Assembly: GCA_963752755.1 (NCBI GenBank)
Contig: CAVVZJ010000001.1
Location: forward strand, 620,001 to 684,000
Length of the DNA stretch: 64,000 nt
DNA from: CAVVZJ01 sp963752755
GTDB lineage: Bacteria; Planctomycetota; Planctomycetia; Isosphaerales; Isosphaeraceae
Direction of reading: 5' to 3'
Shown here: positions 1 to 9,686 of the stretch, piece after piece
Numbering within the stretch: position 1 is the first letter of the stretch
How the letters are laid out: every line of letters begins with the position of its first letter
Program-made: the position numbers and the translations under genes
The notes under the pieces: model-generated
Told to the model about the DNA's origin: nothing
Database searches by the model: none
The model's input: only the letters and a program-made list of their open reading frames with translations

Positions 1-193
1 CGGCGCCCGGAATGTGCCCCTTCTCGTACTCGCCGCGGGTTCGGGCGTCGAGCAGCCGGAGTCCCGGCTCGCCGAGCTGACCGGCCAGCTCGGCGAATCC
101 GACCAGCCGGGCCGTCGTGGCGGGATCGTCGGAGACCACCGGGGAATGGAGGCCCAGCAGGGCCCAAATCCAAAGGGTCAGCCAGGTCTTCAT
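1..193 (-). CDS. Secreted rhodanese-domain protein (5' fragment)
   Basis: The gene starts at the ATG at 193 and runs off the left edge, so only about 64 residues are visible. They begin with a typical signal peptide (MKTWLTLWIWALLGLHS), followed by a short linker. The end reads LLDARTRGEYEKGHIPGA, which matches the start of a rhodanese domain: the DART/DVR strand followed by the GHIPGA motif. The catalytic cysteine loop would lie outside the window. Rhodanese domains bind or transfer sulfane sulfur; an exported one is common in planctomycetes but its substrate is unknown. The family call is fairly secure from the GHIPGA motif; the function is not. Confidence 0.7.
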   Translation of the reverse strand, partial: MKTWLTLWIWALLGLHSPVVSDDPATTARLVGFAELAGQLGEPGLRLLDARTRGEYEKGHIPGA

Positions 194-491
194 GGTCGTG
201 GGCCCTCGGCGCGGAGTGGAATCGAACCGTGGTCGGTCCAGGTCGGTCCCGCCAGATTACCAGATCCTTCGAGAAGGAGAACACCCCCGGCCGGCTTCCC
301 TCGCACCGCCCACCGCGTTCTCCACACCGAACCCGCGGACGCGCATTCGGGGCGACCGGCAGAGAAAACTCGCTTAGGCCCAAATAAGCAATGGACACGG
401 CCGGGCTCAAGTGTCAAACTAAGGTGCCTCCCTTGGATTAGGACGGCGAGCCCGGGATGTCTCCGTGTTCAACCGTGGCAGGGGGCGGGCG

Positions 492-2446
492 ATGGGGCCG
501 GACATGGGGCGGGGTGCGCGACGATTGCTGATGCGATACGGACTGGCGGCGCTGGCGGTCGGGCTGGCGTTGGTGTTGAACCTGCAGACGTATCAGGCGG
601 CGCCGGTCTCGATGGCCCTGGCCGCGGTGATGGTGGCCGGCTGGTTCGGCGGTCCGGGACCGGCACTGACGGCGACGGCCCTGGCCGCCGTCGGCTGCGA
701 GCTCGGGATCTTTGGCCCGTCGCACGACGGTCCCCACGACCGCCTCCGCGACTCCCTCCGTTGTGCGGTGCTCGTTGCCGGGGGGCTTCTGGTGACCGGG
801 CTGGTCGCGGCCTTGAAGCGGGCCCAGTCCCAGGCCGAGCGCCAGGCGGTGTTGGCCTCCGAACACCTCCGACGCTCGGAGGCCAGCGAGTCCCATTTCC
901 GTCGCCTGACCGAGGCCAACCTTCTGGGCATCGTCACCGGCGACCCCGACGGTACGATCCGCGACGCCAACGACGCCTTCCTCGACCTGGTCGGCTACAG
1001 CCGCGACGATCTCGACGCCGGACGTCTGCGATGGGCCGACCTGACCCCACCCGCCGATCGCCGGCGCGACGCCCGCGCTCTGGCCGAGCTGGTCGCCGAA
1101 GGGTCGTGCGCCGCCTTCGAGAAGGAGTTCATTCGCAAGGACGGCCGCCATATCCCGGTGCTTGTCGGAGGCGCCTGGCACCAGGGTTGGCAGGAGTATG
1201 TTGGCTTCGTCCTCGACCTCTCCGAGCGCAAGCGGACCGAGACCGAGCTGCGACTGGCCAAGGAGGCCGCCGAGGCCGCCATCCGCGCCAAGGACCGCTT
1301 CCTCGCCGTGCTCAGCCACGAGTTGCGCACTCCCCTGACGCCCGTGCTGGTCGCCGTCTCCGCGCTGCTCGAAGGCAAGCTCGACGGCCGACTCGGGCCA
1401 ACCCTGGAGATGATCCGACGCAACATCGAGGTGGAGGCCCACCTGATTGACGACCTGCTCGACGTCTCGAGGATGGACCGTGAGGGGGTCCGCATCGAGC
1501 CTCGGCTCCTCGACCTGCACGATCTGATTCGCCAGGCCGTTGCGATCTGCCGTCCCGAGATTGAGCGGGCCGGCCTTCGCATGGCGCTCGACCTCTCGGC
1601 CACGTCGCACCACGTCGCGGCTGACCCCGACCGCCTCCGGCAACTGCTCGGCAACCTGATCCAGAACGCCGTCCAGCACACTCCGTCCGGCGGCCTTGTG
1701 TCAATCCGCACCGGCAACGAGCCCGCGGCCCCGTCCGCCGCCGGCCCCGGTAGCCCGTCGAGACGGCAGCGCCTGGTCGCCGAGTTCACGGACAACGGCC
1801 GCGGTCTCGAACCCGAGGATCTGGCCCGGGTCTTCGAGCCGTTCGAGCAGAGGCCGGCTCGATCGCGGGGCGGCGGCGCCGGGCTCGGCCTGGGCCTGGC
1901 GATTGCCCACGCCCTGGCCGAAGCGCATGGCGGCCGGCTCACCGCCACCAGCGCCGGTCACGGACTCGGATCGACCTTCCGCCTGGAGCTTGACACCGTC
2001 GCGGCACCCCCTACCGTCGAGCCGGTTCTGGCTCCCGCCGACGGCTCGGGTGAGTCGCCAAGGCCACTGCGTGTCCTGCTCGTCGAGGACAACGCCGACA
2101 CCCTGCGGTACCTGACGCTCGTGCTCCGCCGCCTCGGCCACGACGTCATTCCCGCGGCCGACCTCGCCACCGCGCAGTCGGCCGTCACTGGGCCGGAGCC
2201 CTTCGACCTGATTCTCAGCGACATCGAGCTGCCCGACGGCACCGGCCTCGAACTGATGCGCAACTCGGTCCCGACCGGCACGGACCCGCCATCGCGATCA
2301 GTGGCTTCGGCTCGGAGGAAGATGTCCGCCTGAGTCTCGCCGCCGGCTTCGCCCTGCACCTGACCAAGCCCCTCGACACGACGCGTCTCGAGGAGGCCAT
2401 TCGCCACGTCCTCTCCCTACCGGGCCTGCTCCGGAGCGTCGATTGA
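492..2446 (+). CDS. Hybrid sensor histidine kinase with PAS and receiver domains (frameshift near 2270)
   Basis: Membrane-bound two-component sensor. Reading from the ATG at 492 (a GTG at 465 is also possible), the N-terminal ~120 residues are hydrophobic and resemble the DUF4118/KdpD-type membrane region. A PAS domain follows at about residues 130-245, then HisKA with the phospho-acceptor in LSHELRTPLTPVL, then the HATPase domain (NLIQNAVQHTP N-box; DNGRGLEPED; GLGLGLAIAHALAEAHGG). A C-terminal receiver has the acceptor Asp in LILSDIELPDGTGLELM. Near 2270 the frame breaks: the rest of the receiver (HGPAIAISGF and LTKPLDTTRLEEAI, with the conserved Lys) continues in another frame to the stop at 2444-2446. 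Because both halves are well conserved, the shift is probably a sequencing error. The signal and partner regulator are unknown. Confidence 0.85.
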
Positions 2447-2526
2447 CCAACCGCGGAGTTCCCCCTCTTGCTATCGGCTCGCTGCTTCCTGACCCATCCC
2501 GGTCCCGTCGCGACGCCGTCCAGCGC

Positions 2527-2561
2527 GACGCCCCGCCCCGGGGGAGTCGGGGCGGGGCGTC
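2527..2561. terminator. GC-rich bidirectional terminator hairpin
   Basis: A perfect 13-bp inverted repeat (GACGCCCCGCCCC, 2527-2539, and its complement, 2549-2561) encloses a 9-base loop. It sits between the convergent ends of the histidine kinase gene and the small basic-protein gene, so it can end both transcripts. The + strand continues with TGGTTGCTT, only weakly T-rich. Confidence 0.65.
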
Positions 2562-2593
2562 TGGTTGCTTCAATCGTGGGACGACAACCCGGC

Positions 2594-2992
2594 TCAGGCC
2601 ATCGGGGCGGGCTCGGCCGTCGTCGAGGGCAGATGCTTCTGACCGGCCTTGGTGACGTGGAAGCGGAGCTGGCCGGTCGCCTTGTTCTTGGCGCCCTTCT
2701 TGATGAGCTTCTTGTCGAGGAGCGACTCGACGCCGCGCATCTCGGCCTTGGTCGGCTCGAAGCCGGCCTCGCCCGCCGCGTGGATCTTGCCGAGGAACTC
2801 GGCCTGCTTCGCGGTCAGCTTGACCGGAGCGGCCTTCTTCGCGACGGCCTTCTCGCCGGTCGGCGCCTTGGGCGACGTCTTGGCGTCGCGTCGGGCCTTC
2901 GCCGGCGTGGCCTTCCCGGCCTCCGACGCCGCCGGGGCGGCCGGCTCGGCGCCGGCCTTCTTGACGGTGCTGCCCTTCTTGGTCGCTGCCAT
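2594..2992 (-). CDS. Small protein with Lys/Ala-rich tail and winged-helix-like C-terminus
   Basis: 132 residues if started at the ATG at 2992 (MAATKKGSTVKKAG). The first ~70 residues are a disordered Lys/Ala/Pro tail reminiscent of eukaryotic histone H1 or bacterial Hc1/AlgP-like tails. The C-terminal ~55 residues (LTAKQAEFLGKIHAAGEAGF, then LLDKKLIKKG and LRFHVTKAGQKHL) look like a small winged-helix fold, with a two-strand wing carrying Lys/Arg. This suggests DNA binding, possibly nucleoid-associated, but that is inference from composition. An in-frame extension upstream to 3094 has no such character and is not used. The gene is monocistronic and convergent with the histidine kinase gene. 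Confidence 0.75.
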   Translation of the reverse strand: MAATKKGSTVKKAGAEPAAPAASEAGKATPAKARRDAKTSPKAPTGEKAVAKKAAPVKLTAKQAEFLGKIHAAGEAGFEPTKAEMRGVESLLDKKLIKKGAKNKATGQLRFHVTKAGQKHLPSTTAEPAPMA

Positions 2993-3203
2993 CGGTTCTG
3001 GACCCCTCAATCGGGACAAACCCACGGAGCCGCCGCCGGCACCGAGCCGCGCGCTCCTGAAGACTTTATTAGGGCCGCATATTCCATTCGTCAAGACGGC
3101 GTTAGGTATCGATGGCAGATTTTTCCTCCCAAACCCTCACCAGCGGCGCGCCCGGCAGGGTCGAACCGCCGTCATGCCCCCTCCGAAGCCCCGATCAGGT
3201 TCC

Positions 3204-3233
3204 TGTGGGACAGCCGTGGGCGGCTGTCCCACA
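3204..3233. repeat. Perfect 13-bp hairpin (TGTGGGACAGCCG type)
   Basis: The arms TGTGGGACAGCCG (3204-3216) and its exact complement (3221-3233) flank a TGGG loop. It is intergenic, follows no gene end closely, and lies next to the larger inverted repeat at 3274-3357, so it looks like a dispersed hairpin element rather than a terminator. Confidence 0.7.
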
Positions 3234-3273
3234 AATGCCTCATACCCAAGCCCGCTGATGCTGTCTGGTTCTC

Positions 3274-3357
3274 GTGTGGCTGGGGCGGAGTCTTCGACGC
3301 CCCGGCGCCCCCCGAGGCAGGCGGACCGGGGCGTCGAAGACTCCGCCCCAGCCACAC
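3274..3357. repeat. Large nested inverted repeat, 32-bp arms
   Basis: The 32-base arms 3274-3305 and 3326-3357 are exact complements around a 20-base loop. Imperfect complementarity extends outward on both sides to about 3248 and 3390 (CCCGCTGATG / CATCAGCGGG). Each arm can itself fold, GGGGCG pairing with CGCCCC around GAGTCTTCGA. The element is related in layout and sequence to that at 29505-29584. Confidence 0.8.
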
Positions 3358-3548
3358 CGAGCCAGACCGGACCACATCAGCGGGCTCAAGAATCAGAACG
3401 CCGGGTTTCACCTTCGACGTCTTCTTGCGGTCGCTCCCCCCGCCCGCTAGCCTCAACACCGGAAACCGCCCGCGCCGCCGACCCGCGCCGCGGGCCGACC
3501 GCTGAGCTTCCTCGAACGACCACGCGAGCCACAACTGGGAGGTGCGGG

Positions 3549-5950
3549 ATGCGACGAACCACGGTCGCCTGGGCTTGGATCGGACTGGCCTTCACCCTCC
3601 CCGTCCTCGCCGCGCCTCCCGACGACCCCCAGCCCCTCCCCGACACCGCGCCCCTCGACTGGCAAGGCGACCTCGCCGCCCGCATGGTCGCCGGCGCCGA
3701 CAAGTTCCTCTTGCGAAAGACCGAGCAGTCCGTCGCCGGCCGGGCGAAGCACTGGAAGCGCGACCTCTCGTCGGCCGACGCCTACAACGCCTCTGTCGAG
3801 CCGAACCGCAAGCGGCTGGCGTACATCCTGGGCGTGAGGGATGCCCTCGCCGCCTTCGAAAGCCCCAAAGTCCCAGTCCCGCTTCCGCCGGAGGGTTACG
3901 TCGAAGTCACGGCCAAATTCAAATTGATGAAATACCAGATCAATGCGATCCGCTGGCCAGTTGCTGGTGACCTGCATGGGGAGGGACTGATGCTCTTCCC
4001 CATCCGCGAAACGAATGTGGAACCTGGCTCTGGATCGCTACCGTGATTGTGCTGCCTGATGCCGACCAGACCCCCGAGCAGATCGCCGGCTTGGTCCCGG
4101 GCGTCCCGGCGGATTCGCAGGTCGCCCGCCGACTGGCCGAGAGCGGTTGCCGGGTGATCGTCCCGACCTTGATCGACCGCACGGTCGAGCCCCGCAACGG
4201 CCGCGCCAAGCTGACCAGCCGCGAGTTCCTCCACCGCCCGGCCTACGAGCTGGGCCGGCACCTGGCCGGCTACGAGGTCCAGAAGGTCCTGGCCCTCGTC
4301 GCCTGGCTGAAGCGCGAGGCGAAGTGTCTAGCGACACCAACCCCAAGATCGGCGTCTTCGGCTACGGCGAGGGCGGCCTGATCGCGCTCTACGCCGCGGC
4401 GCTCGACCCGAGGATCGACGCGGTCGGCGTCAGCGGTGCTTCGACGATCGCCTCGGGACCTGGCGCGAGCCGATCGACCGCAACGTCTTCGGCCTGCTCG
4501 AACAGTTCGGCGACGCCGAGCTGGCCAGCCTGGTCGCGCCCCGGACGCTGATCATCGAGGCCGCGAAGGGGCCCGACGTCACGATCCCCCCGGGGACTGG
4601 CGGGGCGCCGGGACGGCTGACGACGCCGCCGCTCGACGCCGTGAAGGCCGAGGTCGAGCGGGCTCGATGGCCTGGTCGAAGGGCTGAAGCCGGGGCCGAC
4701 GATCGACCTGATCGTCAGCGGCGAGACGGGCGACGGTCCCTTCGGCACCGAGCCGGCGGTGCGGGCCTTGCTCGACGGCTCTCGATCCGAAAGCCGAACT
4801 GGCTCGGCCTGGCAAGCGACCCAAGGATCGGTCCAGAGTACCGCCCCGGCGCCCGTGCCAGGCGATCCCGACCGCCAGGCCCGCCAGGTCCACGAGATCG
4901 ACCGCCACAACCAGCGGCTCCTGGTCGAGAGCCCCTACGTCCGCGCCGACTTCATGAAGAAGCTCGACACCAGCATCGCCCGAGCGTTACGCGAGACCGT
5001 CGAGCCGTATCGCGACGTTCTTCCGCGACGAGGTCATCGGCCGGTTCGACGACCCGCTGCTCCCGCCCAACGCCGCTGCGCCGGAAGGTCTTCGACGAGG
5101 CGAAGTACACCGGCTACGAGGTCGTCCTGGACGTCTTCCCCGACGTCTTCGCCTACGGGATCCTCCTCGTGCCGAAGGGCATCAAGGAGGGCGAGAAGCG
5201 GCCGGTCGTCGTCTGCCAGCACGGCCTGGAGGGGCGCCCGCAGGACGTCGCCGACCCGAAGGTGGACAACCCGGCCTACAACCAGTTCGCCATCCGGCTC
5301 GCCGAGCGCGGGTTCATCACGTTCGCACCCCAGAACCTCTACATCGTTCAGCGACCGCTTCCGCACCCTCCAGCGCAAGGCGAACCCGCTCGAAGAAGAC
5401 CCTCTTCTCGATCATCGTCCCCCAGCACCAGCAGATCACCGACTGGCTCAAGACGCTCCCGCATCGTCGATCCCGACCGCATCGCCTTCTACGGCCTCAG
5501 CTACGGCGGCAAGTCGGCGATGCGGATTCCGCCGCTGGTGAAGAACTACTGCCTGTCGATCTGCTCGGCCGACTTCAACGAGTGGGTCTGGAAGAACGCC
5601 TCGACGCGGAGCCCGTACAGCTACGTCTGGACCGCGCGAATACGAGATCTTCGAGTTCGACCTCGGCAGCACGTTCAACTACGCCGAGATGGCCGCCCTG
5701 ATCGCCCCCCGGCCGTTCATGGTCGAGCGCGGCCACTTCGACGGCGTCGCCCCCGACGAGATGGTCGGCCTACGAGTTCGCCAAGGTCCGCTTCCTGTAC
5801 GAGGCCCGACTGAAGCTCCCGCCGGAGACCTGCCGGATCGAGTGGTTCGTCGGCCCGCACACGATCCACGGCGTCGGCACGTTCGAGTTCCTCCACCATC
5901 ATCTCAACTGGCCGATGACCACGCCCCCACAACCCTTGAACCGGCCCTGA
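3549..5950 (+). pseudogene. Two-domain alpha/beta-hydrolase family protein, at least eight frameshifts
   Basis: From the ATG at 3549 (signal peptide MRRTTVAWAWIGLAFTLP) an ~800-residue exported protein can be pieced together across all three frames up to the stop at 5948-5950. It has two hydrolase-like halves. In the first, the nucleophile elbow reads FGYGEGGLIALYAAALDP, with Glu where Ser is expected. The second carries an intact elbow (YGLSYGGKSAM) and a probable catalytic His (GPHTIHGVGTF), resembling acetyl-xylan esterase or dienelactone-hydrolase-like enzymes. Frame breaks occur near 4010, 4330, 4440, 4670, 4785, 5020, 5350, 5460, 5640 and 5770; several look like single added bases. It may be a true pseudogene or poor-quality sequence. 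The stop lies 4 bases before the GH32 gene, so the two probably form an operon. Confidence 0.7.
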
Positions 5951-5954
5951 AACG

Positions 5955-7902
5955 ATGCGAACCCTCTTCTCGATCCTGGCGACCTTCGCCCTCGTCGTCC
6001 CGCTCTGCCGGGCCGACGACCGCCCCGACCTCGTTCTCGCCGATTTCGAGAGCACGACCTACGGCGACTGGACCACCACGGGCGAGGCGTTCGGGAACAG
6101 CCCCGCTCGGGGCACCCTGCCGAACCAGATGTGCGTCGGCGGCTTTCTCGGCGAGGGCCTGGTCAACAGCTACCTCGGAGGCGACGCCGCCACCGGCACC
6201 TTGACCTCGCCCGAGTTCCGCATCGAGCGCAAACGGATCAACTTCCTCGTCGGCGGCGGCAACCACCCCGGTGAGACGTGCGTCAATCTCCTCGTCGGCG
6301 ATGAGATCGCCCGCACGATCACCGGCCCCGACTCCGAACATCTGCGCCTGGGCTTCCTGGGACGTCTCCGACCTGCAAGGCCAGTCCGCCCGCCTCACGA
6401 TCGTCGATCAACACCGCGGCGGCTGGGGACATATCAATGTGGACCAGATCGTTCAGAGCGACGCTCCGCCGAAGGTCATCGACGACCGCGACGCCCTGCT
6501 TGCCCAGGCCAACGCCAGCACCGAGGCCGCCGCCGCGAAGGTGAAGGACGACCCGAGCCGGCCGACCTTCCACGTCCTCGCCCCCGGCAACTGGATGAAC
6601 GACCCCAACGGGCCTCTTTTCTACCGCGGCCAGTATCACCTCTTCTACCAGCACAACCCCTACGGCGACTCCTGGGGCCACATGCACTGGGGCCACGTCG
6701 CGAGCCCGGACCTCCTCCACTGGCGGCACCTCCCGATCGCCCTCTGGCCCTCGAAGTCCCTGGGCGAGGACCACGTCTTCTCCGGCTCCGCCACGATCGG
6801 GCCCGACGGTCGCCCCCTGATCTTCTACACGAGCATCGGTCCCCGACTCCCCGAGCAATGGGCCGCGATCCCCGAGGACGATGACCTCGTCGGCTGGAAA
6901 AAGCACCCGGCCAACCCGATCCTGACCGAGTCCTTGCATGGTGACGTGAAGGTCCACGAGTGGCGCGATCCGTTCGTCTTCCGGGTCGGCGAGGAGGCGT
7001 ACCTCGTCCTCGGCGGCAACCTCAACGCCAGCCAGGGCGGCGAGGCGGTGGTCAACGTGTACCGGGCTGAGAATCCCAATCTCACGCGATGGAAATACCT
7101 CGGCGTCCTCTTCCGACACCCCGACCCCTCCGTGAAGAACATCGAATGCCCGCTGTTCCTGCCGCTGGGCGAGAAGTGGCTCCTGGTCGTCTCGCAAGGC
7201 GAGCCGGTGGACTGGTTCCTCGGCGACCTCGACGCCGCGACGATGCGGTTCACCCCCACAACGCGCGGCAAGGTGGACTTCGGCCAGTTCTACGCCCCGA
7301 ATGTCCTGATGAACGACCCCAAGGGCCGCAAGGTCCTCTGGGGCTGGGTCAACGGCGTCCCCGCCGGCAAGGGGTGGCGCCATTGCCTGACCTTGCCGCG
7401 CGTGCTCTCGACCGGAGGCGACGGCCGACTCGTCCAGGAGCCGCTTCGTGAGCTGGAGAAACTCCGCATCCCCCTCCTCGCCGAGCCGGCCGCCCCGATC
7501 CCGGAAGGGACGCACTCCCTCGGCGTCCGCGGCGACGCTCTGGAAATCCACGCCGTCCTGATCCGCGACCGATCCCGGACCGTCGGCCTCGACGTCCTCC
7601 GCTCGGCCGACGGCTCCCGCTCCGTGCCGATCCGCTTCGACGGCCGGACGCTCGACGTCGCTGGCTCGAAGGCCCCCTTGACCCTGGAACCCGGCTCGCC
7701 GCTCGACCTCCGCGTCTTCGTCGATCACGCGATCCTCGAAGTCGGCACCGGCGACGGCCGGGCCTGGATCACGCGGGTCGTCGATTTCCGGCCGGACGAT
7801 CTCGGCGTGGCGACCTTCGCGGAGGGGGGCGAGGCGGGGCTGATCCGGCTGGAGTCGTGGTCGTTGAAATCGATCTGGCCCGAGGAGCCCGCGGAACGGT
7901 GA
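5955..7902 (+). CDS. GH32 family fructan/sucrose hydrolase with N-terminal beta-sandwich domain (frameshift near 6350)
   Basis: Secreted glycoside hydrolase of about 648 residues. Signal peptide MRTLFSILATFALVVPLCRA; then a ~150-residue beta-rich domain (NFLVGGGNHPGETCVNLLV, continuing GGWGHINVDQI after the shift) that resembles the sugar-binding domains found in front of planctomycete levanases. The catalytic domain has the GH32 landmarks: nucleophile in WMNDPNGPLFYRGQYHLFYQ, the RDP motif in HEWRDPFVF and the acid/base in NIECPLFLPLG. A C-terminal beta-sandwich ends the protein. The frame changes near 6350, where removing one C gives SEHLRWASWDVSDLQG. The family cleaves beta-fructosides (levan, inulin or sucrose); the exact substrate cannot be read. 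Likely co-transcribed with the preceding hydrolase gene. Confidence 0.88.
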
Positions 7903-8013
7903 GCCCGTCGGCGTCTCGCGGTTGACTCGCGCCTAGAACGAAGGTAAGCCGGCCCAACCCTCTGGTATCATGGCCGGAACCGCCGCAGAACACCGACCGA
8001 GAGCCCGCGATTC

Positions 8014-9072
8014 ATGACGACGACCCCGAACCCCGCCGGTTACGACGCCCTGCTCGTCGTCGGCTTCGGCGGGCCCGAGAAGGCCGACGATGTCTTGCCG
8101 TTCCTCGAAAACGTGACCCGCGGCCGCAACATCCCCCGCGAGCGGCTCCTCGAAGTCGCCGAGCATTACTACCACCTCGGCGGCGCCAGCCCGATCAACC
8201 AGCAGGTCCGCGACCTCATTGCCGCCCTCGAACCTGAGCTGAAATCCCACGGCCTCGATCTTCCAATCTACTGGGGCAACCGCAACTGGCACCCGCTCCT
8301 ACCCGACACCCTGCGGGCGATGACCGGGGCCGGCGTGAAGAAAGCCCTCGCCCTGGTACTCGCGGCCTACAGCTCCTATTCGAGCTGCCGACAGTATCGC
8401 GAGAACATCGAACACGCCCGCGAGGCCGCTGGTCCCGACGCGCCGCTGGTCGATAAGATCCGCGTTTTTTACAACCACCCCGACTTCGTCGCCGCCAGCG
8501 CCGACCGCCTCCGCGACGCCCTGGAGACGATCCCGACCGACCGCCGCTCGTCCGTCCACGTTGCCTTCACGGCCCACAGCCTGCCGCTCTCGATGGCCAG
8601 CCGTTGCGACTACGAGAGGCAGCTCAACGAGACCGGCCGTCTGGTCGCCGAGGCGGTTGGCGTCGACCCCGATCGCTGGAAGCTCGTCTATCAGAGCCGG
8701 AGCGGTCGGCCCCAGGACCCGTGGCTCGAACCCGACATCCTCGACCACCTCGACGCCCTCGCTGCCGACGGGGTTCGCGACGTGATCGTCGCCCCCCTCG
8801 GCTTCCTCTCCGACCATGTGGAAGTCCTCTACGACCTCGACGACGAGGCCCGGAGTCGGGCAGGGTTGCGCGGCCTGAGCTTCGTCCGTGCCGCGACGGT
8901 CGGCACCCATCCCCGGTTCGTGGCGATGCTCCGCGACCTGATCCAAGAACGGTTGACCCACGCGACCGACCGCGCCGCCATCGGCCGCGACCCGGCGAGC
9001 CACGACGTCTGTCCCGCCGATTGCTGCCCCGCGCCGGTCCGACCCGCGCGGCCCACCGGCCCGGAATCGTGA
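8014..9072 (+). CDS. hemH: Ferrochelatase (coproporphyrin-type)
   Basis: 352 residues, full length and intact. It inserts Fe(II) into a porphyrin in the last part of heme synthesis. Landmarks: GGPEKADDVLPFLENV near the N-terminus, WGNRNWHPLL near residue 90, AYSSYSSCRQYRENI near 120, the catalytic His in FTAHSLPLSM near 190, and LGFLSDHVEVLYDLDDEA with the conserved Glu near 270. The Tyr-rich SSYSSCRQYRE loop and the YQSRSGRPQDPWLEPDI segment are closest to the actinobacterial coproporphyrin ferrochelatases (CpfC), so it may act in the coproporphyrin-dependent route. Cysteines at 333, 337 and 338 near the C-terminus could help bind a [2Fe-2S] cluster, as in some homologues. Single gene; ATG preceded by a short untranslated region. 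Confidence 0.92.
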   Translation: MTTTPNPAGYDALLVVGFGGPEKADDVLPFLENVTRGRNIPRERLLEVAEHYYHLGGASPINQQVRDLIAALEPELKSHGLDLPIYWGNRNWHPLLPDTLRAMTGAGVKKALALVLAAYSSYSSCRQYRENIEHAREAAGPDAPLVDKIRVFYNHPDFVAASADRLRDALETIPTDRRSSVHVAFTAHSLPLSMASRCDYERQLNETGRLVAEAVGVDPDRWKLVYQSRSGRPQDPWLEPDILDHLDALAADGVRDVIVAPLGFLSDHVEVLYDLDDEARSRAGLRGLSFVRAATVGTHPRFVAMLRDLIQERLTHATDRAAIGRDPASHDVCPADCCPAPVRPARPTGPES

Positions 9073-9145
9073 TCGCGGCTCAGTCGCCGGGCCAGGCTGC
9101 GGCCCCCAGCTCGGCGATCAGGCGGCGCAAGGTAGTGGGTGATGT

Positions 9146-9658
9146 TCAGGGACGAGCGTTCAGAGCCAATCCCCGACGCGTCGCTTCCTCCTTCGCGGCG
9201 ACGACACCCGCGACGACCTCGCGCCGGACGTCCCGTGAACCGCCGTCGCCGCCCGTGGCCGCGTCGGGATTGTTCGGCTCCTCGGCGACCTGGAGCGCAT
9301 CCAGATGGGAACTGTACACGGCGACGATCTGTCGGAGGAATCGGGTCCAATCGTCGAGGTCACCATCGGACAATCGGTAGCAGACGACGAGGTCGAGCTT
9401 TCTGTTGTCCCGCGCGTAGCGGATAGGATCGGCCGGAGTCGGGTTCGTGGGCCGTCCCGCGCCGAGGTAAAGGATATGGCTCCGCACGAGCAGCGGCTGA
9501 CCGCCAGGCTGGAGGTCGGCCAGCGCTGCGACAGTCCGTTGCTGGTCCTCCGGTAACGACCCCGAGTTCGACAGTTCGAGGCCGGTCGTGCCCGGATACA
9601 GGCCGAAGACGAGCCGTGGCGCATCGGCCGCGGTCGTCATCGGATCAGGTCGCGGCAT
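9146..9658 (-). pseudogene. Truncated gene for an actinobacterial-like hypothetical protein
   Basis: Starts at the ATG at 9658 (GGGGAG seven bases upstream) or 9640. The ~165 residues read RLVFGLYPG, LLVRSHILYLGAGRP, RKLDLVVCYRLSDGDLDDW and DALQVAEEPNNPDA, then VVAAKEEATRRGLALN and stop. I recall a glycosidase-like family, mainly actinobacterial, that shows the same order of segments but continues well past the RRGL segment. Just after the stop the same frame reads LRRLIAELGAAAWPGD, which looks like a lost C-terminus. The simplest reading is an internal deletion that removed about half the gene. The family identity rests on memory of the pattern and needs a search. Confidence 0.5.
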
Positions 9659-9686
9659 CGAGGCTCTCCCCGGGACAGTCGGCGTC

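Larger units (their letters stand above)
2993..3548. other. Intergenic region with two hairpin elements
   Basis: This 556-bp gap lies between divergent genes, so promoters for both must lie here. A short A/T-rich stretch around 3060-3130 is the likeliest promoter zone. The rest holds the inverted repeats at 3204-3233 and 3274-3357. No convincing gene was seen on either strand. Confidence 0.6.

Noticed and set aside
492..2446. Programmed ribosomal frameshifting in the histidine kinase and similar genes
   Set aside because: No slippery heptamer with downstream structure was evident, and shifts occur at unrelated sequences in many genes, which points to sequence errors.
3204..3357. CRISPR-like or IS-terminal-repeat interpretation of the hairpins
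   Set aside because: No regularly spaced direct repeats and no transposase reading frame between or near the arms.
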